Source of the DNA: an uncultured Planktomarina sp. | Lineage (GTDB): Bacteria > Pseudomonadota > Alphaproteobacteria > Rhodobacterales > Rhodobacteraceae | Direction: 5' to 3' | Assembly (NCBI GenBank): GCA_905181815.1 | Contig: CAJIZA010000005.1 | Coordinates: 25,176-89,175 of the forward strand | DNA: 64,000 bases | Part shown: one piece after another, positions 59,762-64,000 of the stretch | How positions within the stretch are numbered: the stretch's first letter is position 1 | Layout of the letters: the number at the start of each line of letters is the position of its first letter | Translations under genes and position numbers: made by a program | Notes under the pieces: generated by a model | What the model saw: only the letters and a program-made list of their open reading frames with translations | The model's database searches: none | What the model was told of the DNA's origin: nothing

Positions 59762-62700
59762 ATGGCCGACTTCAAAAAAATCCTGATTGCCAATCGCGGT
59801 GAAATTGCAATTCGCATCATGCGCGCGGCAAATGAATTGGGCAAGCGCACGGTGGCTGTCTATGCCGAAGAGGACAAGCTCGGCCTACATCGTTTCAAAG
59901 CCGATGAAGCCTATAAGATCGGCGAAGGCCTGGGGCCGGTTGCAGCCTATTTAAACATTGAAGAAATTTTGCGCGTGGCCAAGGCGTGCGGCGCGGATGC
60001 TATCCATCCCGGCTATGGCCTTTTGTCAGAGAACCCCGATTTTGTAGATGCCTGCACGGCAGCGAACATCGCCTTTATCGGCCCGAAGGCCGAGACCATG
60101 CGCCAGTTGGGCGACAAGGCGAGCGCGCGCCACGTGGCGATTGAAGCACAAGTACCCGTTGTTCCAGCCACCGATGTGCTTGGCAATGATATGGATGCAA
60201 TCCGAGCAGAGGCGGCGAACATTGGTTATCCTTTGATGCTGAAAGCCAGCTGGGGCGGCGGTGGGCGCGGCATGCGTCCGATACATAATGCCGAGGAATT
60301 GGAGGAGAAAGTTTTGGAAGGCCGGCGCGAAGCAGAGGCGGCCTTTGGCAATGGTGAAGGCTATCTGGAACGGATGATCGAGCGAGCACGCCATGTGGAA
60401 GTTCAAATCTTGGGCGATAAATTCGGCGACATCTATCACCTCTATGAGCGCGATTGCTCCGTTCAGCGCCGCAACCAAAAAGTTGTCGAGCGCGCGCCGG
60501 CCCCCTATTTGACTGAGGCCCAACGGGCTGAGATTTGCGCTCTGGGAAAGAAGATCTGCGCCCATGTAAATTATGAATGTGCCGGCACCGTTGAGTTCTT
60601 AATGGATATGGACAATCAAGAGTTCTATTTCATTGAGGTGAACCCGCGAGTGCAGGTGGAGCATACGGTGACAGAGGAGGTCACCGGCATCGATATCGTG
60701 CGGGCGCAGATCCTAATAGCGGAGGGAAAACCTCTGGCCGAAGCCACAGGCACGGCCTGCCAAGACGATGTGCGGCTGGACGGCCACGCGATTCAATGCC
60801 GCGTGACCACGGAAGATCCGTCAAATAATTTCATCCCAGATTACGGTCGCATCACCGCCTATCGTGGCGCGACGGGGATGGGTATTCGCCTGGATGGCGG
60901 CACGGCCTATTCTGGCGCTGTCATCACCCGCTATTATGACAGCCTGCTGGAAAAGGTCACCGCTTGGGCACCAACACCTGAGGCTGCAATTGCACGGATG
61001 GATCGAGCGTTGCGCGAATTTCGGATTCGCGGTGTCAGCACTAATATCGCCTTCGTGGAAAATCTGCTCAAGCATCCCACCTTCTTAAATTACGAATATA
61101 CCACCAGCTTTATCGACACGACAGCTGACCTGTTCAAATTCAGCAAACGGCGCGATCGGGCCACAAAGATCTTGACCTATATTGCAGATATTACGGTCAA
61201 CGGGCATCCTGAAACCCAAGATCGCGCCCACCCTGCCAGCGATATTAAGCCACCTAAAGCGCCAATTGCCCTCGGTGACCGCGCGCAGGGGACTAAAGAT
61301 ATTCTGACCGCGCGGGGTCCGAAAGGTCTGGCCGATTGGATGAAGGCGCAAGACCGCCTTTTGTTGACCGACACCACCATGCGCGACGGGCATCAATCGC
61401 TTTTGGCAACCCGCATGCGCAGCCATGACATGGTAAAAATTGCTCCAGCCTACGCGGCGGGGCTACCTGGGCTGTTTTCGGTTGAATGCTGGGGCGGCGC
61501 GACCTTTGATGTGGCCTATCGCTTTTTGCAAGAATGCCCTTGGCAGCGATTGCGCGATTTGCGCGCGGCCATGCCCAATATCATGACCCAGATGCTTTTG
61601 CGCGCCAGCAACGGGGTGGGCTATACCAATTATCCTGACAATGTGGTGCAATTCTTTGTGCGACAAGCAGCACAGACTGGTGTGGACGTCTTCCGCGTGT
61701 TTGACAGCCTCAATTGGGTGGAAAATATGCGCATCGCTATGGACGCTGTGATCGAAGCGGATCGGGTCTGCGAAGGCACGATCTGTTACACCGGTGATAT
61801 TCTAAATCCAGATCGAGCAAAATATGATCTGAAATACTATGTCTCGATGGCCAAGGAGTTGGAATCTGCCGGTGCGCATGTGCTGGGACTCAAAGATATG
61901 GCGGGACTGCTGAAGCCCGCAGCGGCCAAGGCTTTGATTGGCGCTCTGAAGCAAGAAATTGGCCTGCCAATTCATTTCCATACCCATGACACCTCTGGCA
62001 TTTCTGGGGCCACTGTTCTGGCGGCGGCCGAAGCCGGGGTGGATGCAGTGGATGCGGCGGTGGATGCCTTTGCCGGCGGTACATCGCAGCCGGCTTTGGG
62101 CTCCATCGTAGAGGCTCTGGCCCATACTGGACGGGACACAGGTTTAGATATTGCTGAGATCCGCAAGATCAGCGGCTATTGGGAGCAAGTCCGCGCGCAA
62201 TACAGCGCTTTTGAAAGCGGGTTACAAGCACCAGCCTCTGAGGTTTACCTGCATGAAATGCCCGGCGGCCAATTTACCAACCTCAAAGCCCAAGCCCGCT
62301 CTTTGGGACTGGAAGATCGCTGGGAGGATGTGGCGCAGACCTATGCGGATGTGAACCAAATGTTCGGCGATATTGTAAAAGTGACACCCAGTTCAAAAGT
62401 GGTTGGCGACATGGCTCTGATGATGGTGTCACAAGGATTGACCCGCGCTGAGGTCGAAAACCCGGAACACGATGTGGCCTTTCCTGACAGCGTGGTCGAT
62501 ATGATGCGCGGCAATCTTGGACAGCCCCCCGGCGGATTTCCTGCAAGCATCTCTGCCAAAATCCTCAAGGGGCAGCCCCCCATGACAGAGCGGCCAGGTA
62601 AATCCATGCCAGCGGCCGATCTTGAAGCCCTGCGCGCCGAAGTCAGCGCGCTTATGGAGGGTAAACAAGTCGATGATGAGGATTTGAACAGCTATTTGAT

Positions 62701-63202
62701 GTATCCAAAGGTATTTCTCGATTACATGGGCCGTCACCGAACCTACGGCCCTGTTAGAACTCTGCCCACCAAAACCTTCTTTTACGGCATGCAGCCGGGT
62801 GAGGAGATCACCGCTGAAATTGATCCCGGTAAAACCCTTGAAATCTTGCTGCAAGCCGTCGGCGAGACCAATGACGCGGGCGATGCGCGGGTGTTCTTTG
62901 AGCTGAACGGGCAGCCCCGCGTGATCCGCGTGTCCAATCGCAAGGTGAAATCCACAACCGCCACCCGGCCCAAAGCAGAAAATGGCAATGCCAATCACAT
63001 CGGGGCCCCTATGCCCGGCGTTGTGGCCTCTGTGGCAGCCCTTATCGGAGCGCAGGTGCGCGCTGGGGATTTGCTGCTGACCATTGAGGCGATGAAAATG
63101 GAGACCGGGCTGCATGCAGAACGCGACGCGGTCATCAAAGCCGTATACGTCACCCCCGGCGCGCAGATTGACGCCAAGGACTTGCTGATCGAATTTGAAT
63201 AA
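59762..63202 (+). CDS. pyc: Pyruvate carboxylase
   Basis: This 1146-residue biotin enzyme makes oxaloacetate from pyruvate and bicarbonate, replenishing the TCA cycle. The biotin carboxylase domain (1-460) has the ATP-grasp KASWGGGGRGMR near 165 and FIEVNPRVQVEHTVTEE near 290. The carboxyltransferase domain (about 535-1000) has LLTDTTMRDGHQSLLATR near 537, GLKDMAGLLKP and the HTHDTSG block near 742. The biotinyl domain has EAMKMET with the modified Lys near 1112. ATG 59762 follows GAGGAATACTC; the longer open frame to 59678 is not conserved. The length is normal for single-chain Pyc. Confidence 0.97.
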   Translation: MADFKKILIANRGEIAIRIMRAANELGKRTVAVYAEEDKLGLHRFKADEAYKIGEGLGPVAAYLNIEEILRVAKACGADAIHPGYGLLSENPDFVDACTAANIAFIGPKAETMRQLGDKASARHVAIEAQVPVVPATDVLGNDMDAIRAEAANIGYPLMLKASWGGGGRGMRPIHNAEELEEKVLEGRREAEAAFGNGEGYLERMIERARHVEVQILGDKFGDIYHLYERDCSVQRRNQKVVERAPAPYLTEAQRAEICALGKKICAHVNYECAGTVEFLMDMDNQEFYFIEVNPRVQVEHTVTEEVTGIDIVRAQILIAEGKPLAEATGTACQDDVRLDGHAIQCRVTTEDPSNNFIPDYGRITAYRGATGMGIRLDGGTAYSGAVITRYYDSLLEKVTAWAPTPEAAIARMDRALREFRIRGVSTNIAFVENLLKHPTFLNYEYTTSFIDTTADLFKFSKRRDRATKILTYIADITVNGHPETQDRAHPASDIKPPKAPIALGDRAQGTKDILTARGPKGLADWMKAQDRLLLTDTTMRDGHQSLLATRMRSHDMVKIAPAYAAGLPGLFSVECWGGATFDVAYRFLQECPWQRLRDLRAAMPNIMTQMLLRASNGVGYTNYPDNVVQFFVRQAAQTGVDVFRVFDSLNWVENMRIAMDAVIEADRVCEGTICYTGDILNPDRAKYDLKYYVSMAKELESAGAHVLGLKDMAGLLKPAAAKALIGALKQEIGLPIHFHTHDTSGISGATVLAAAEAGVDAVDAAVDAFAGGTSQPALGSIVEALAHTGRDTGLDIAEIRKISGYWEQVRAQYSAFESGLQAPASEVYLHEMPGGQFTNLKAQARSLGLEDRWEDVAQTYADVNQMFGDIVKVTPSSKVVGDMALMMVSQGLTRAEVENPEHDVAFPDSVVDMMRGNLGQPPGGFPASISAKILKGQPPMTERPGKSMPAADLEALRAEVSALMEGKQVDDEDLNSYLMYPKVFLDYMGRHRTYGPVRTLPTKTFFYGMQPGEEITAEIDPGKTLEILLQAVGETNDAGDARVFFELNGQPRVIRVSNRKVKSTTATRPKAENGNANHIGAPMPGVVASVAALIGAQVRAGDLLLTIEAMKMETGLHAERDAVIKAVYVTPGAQIDAKDLLIEFE

Positions 63203-63228
63203 TTAAATCGCCCCGTGCGGAGGGCCTC

Positions 63229-64000
63229 AGGACTGCAAAAATCCTTTTGATGTCAGATATTCACATCACGGAGCCGGGCACCCAGATCATTGGTCTCGAT
63301 CCGGCGGCCCGGTTTCAGAGCTGCTTGGACCATGCCGCCCAGCATCATGCCGATGCTGCGCATCTATTTCTTATGGGAATTTGGCTCATCACGGAGGTGT
63401 CGCCCAATATGAAATTTTAAAACATTATCTCGCAGATCAACCTTTCACCACAACGCTCATGCTTGGCAATCATGATCGGCGCAGGGCATTTGCCGAAGTC
63501 TTTCCAGAGTTTGCGGCCGGGTTTCGCCAAGGTCGTCACAGCTTTGGCGGCACCGACGTGCTATATCTTGATACGCTTGATGAACAAGCCCGCGATCGGC
63601 ACAGCGGGCACCTTTGCATCGAACATCTGGACTGGCTCAAAACTCAACTGGAGACAGGCAAAGGGCCGGTGATCATCCTATCTCATCACCACATACTGCA
63701 CTCCGGGTTTGATGGGATGGATGCTATCCATCTTAGAAACGGCACCGAAGTGGCCGATATGATCGCCGCGTCCGGCCGCTGCCAGATGGTGATCAACGGC
63801 CATATTCATAGGATCATCGTGTCATCCTATCGCGGTGTAACCCACGTGATGATAAAAAGTCCCTGCCACCAAATGCCTATGGTTCTGGGCTCCGGGGCCT
63901 CAAGCCTCTCTGTCGCAGAACCTGGCGGCTATGGGGTTTTACTTTTAGATCCAATCTCGCCACCACTGCATCATGTGGATGTCGACCTGCCCGAATGTCC
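63229..64000 (+). pseudogene. Metallophosphoesterase (CpdA/phosphodiesterase-like), broken and cut by window end
   Basis: Calcineurin-like phosphoesterase motifs appear in order: SDIHITEPGT near the start, GNHDRR, SHHHILHSG and GHIHR, running open to the window end. The first 45 residues are in one frame up to about 63375. The rest (AHHGGVAQYEILK onward) is in another, so one base is missing exactly where the metal-binding GD motif should be. An AGG codon at 63229 sits where the family start MTAKILLMSDIHI would have ATG, with GGAGGG just upstream, suggesting a lost start codon; ATG 63250 or TTG 63247 are fall-backs. Two lesions suggest a pseudogene, but sequence error is possible. Confidence 0.75.

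Noticed and set aside
1-64000. CRISPR arrays, insertion sequences, prophage or integrated islands
   Set aside because: No spaced direct repeats, transposase or integrase motifs, or tRNA-borne attachment sites were seen; gene content is core throughout.

Overview
The window reads as a chromosomal segment of a marine Rhodobacterales alphaproteobacterium (Roseobacter-type). This rests on the gene set and synteny: fumC followed by DUF4169 and a ribbon-helix-helix gene; a BolA, J-domain, cobS, cobT run; an alphaproteobacterial SspB; ftsZ-lpxC-bamD-recN; a two-gene pntAB; and a DUF1127 gene followed by CUCCUCCC hairpins. There is no phage, IS, CRISPR array, rRNA or tRNA, and nearly everything is core housekeeping. 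The GC content looks moderate for the group, but I did not compute it.

Layout. 0-3 kb, plus strand: the end of a ChrA-type chromate transporter, sspB, then fumC with two small translationally coupled genes. 3-16 kb, mostly minus strand: an acyl-CoA synthetase, moaA, argE, a DUF3422 gene, pntAB, an SDR, a class I glutamine amidotransferase-like hydrolase and glcB-glcG (glyoxylate use). 16-27 kb, plus strand: pepN, gatB, a J-domain gene, cobS-cobT (aerobic B12 cobalt insertion), an Xaa-Pro aminopeptidase and DUF427; bolA is on the minus strand. 26.9-51.7 kb, minus strand: a near-complete division and cell wall (dcw) cluster. In transcription order it is mraZ, rsmH, ftsL, ftsI, murE, murF, mraY, murD, ftsW, murG, murC, murB, ddl, ftsQ, ftsA, ftsZ, then lpxC, bamD, recN. 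Two opposite-strand genes, a BaiN/HI0933-type flavoprotein and an EamA transporter, interrupt it. 52-64 kb: mrp, a DUF1127 gene with an sRNA-like tail, a LysE exporter, a PuuB-like FAD oxidase, a UvrD/PcrA helicase, an FMN alpha-hydroxy acid oxidase, pyruvate carboxylase and a broken metallophosphoesterase cut by the window edge.

Two candidate small RNAs are the most interesting biology. One is a leader RNA with a strong intrinsic terminator between the dcw promoter region and mraZ, in the position of the Rhodobacter sphaeroides sRNA UpsM. The other is a pair of hairpins carrying CTCCTCCC loops right after a 71-residue DUF1127 gene, matching the RSP_6037 (CcaF1)-CcsR arrangement of R. sphaeroides.

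Four genes are not intact as read. murE and ftsI carry about seven small indels within 2.3 kb, including compensating pairs, although every catalytic motif survives. The EamA transporter and the terminal metallophosphoesterase each carry a frameshift. Because murE and ftsI are normally essential, local sequence error is the leading explanation for that cluster. Candidate operators (GntR-like before glcB, LacI-like on the start of the hydroxy acid oxidase, and a palindrome between pntA and the SDR) suggest regulated carbon metabolism. I found no convincing wholly new system.
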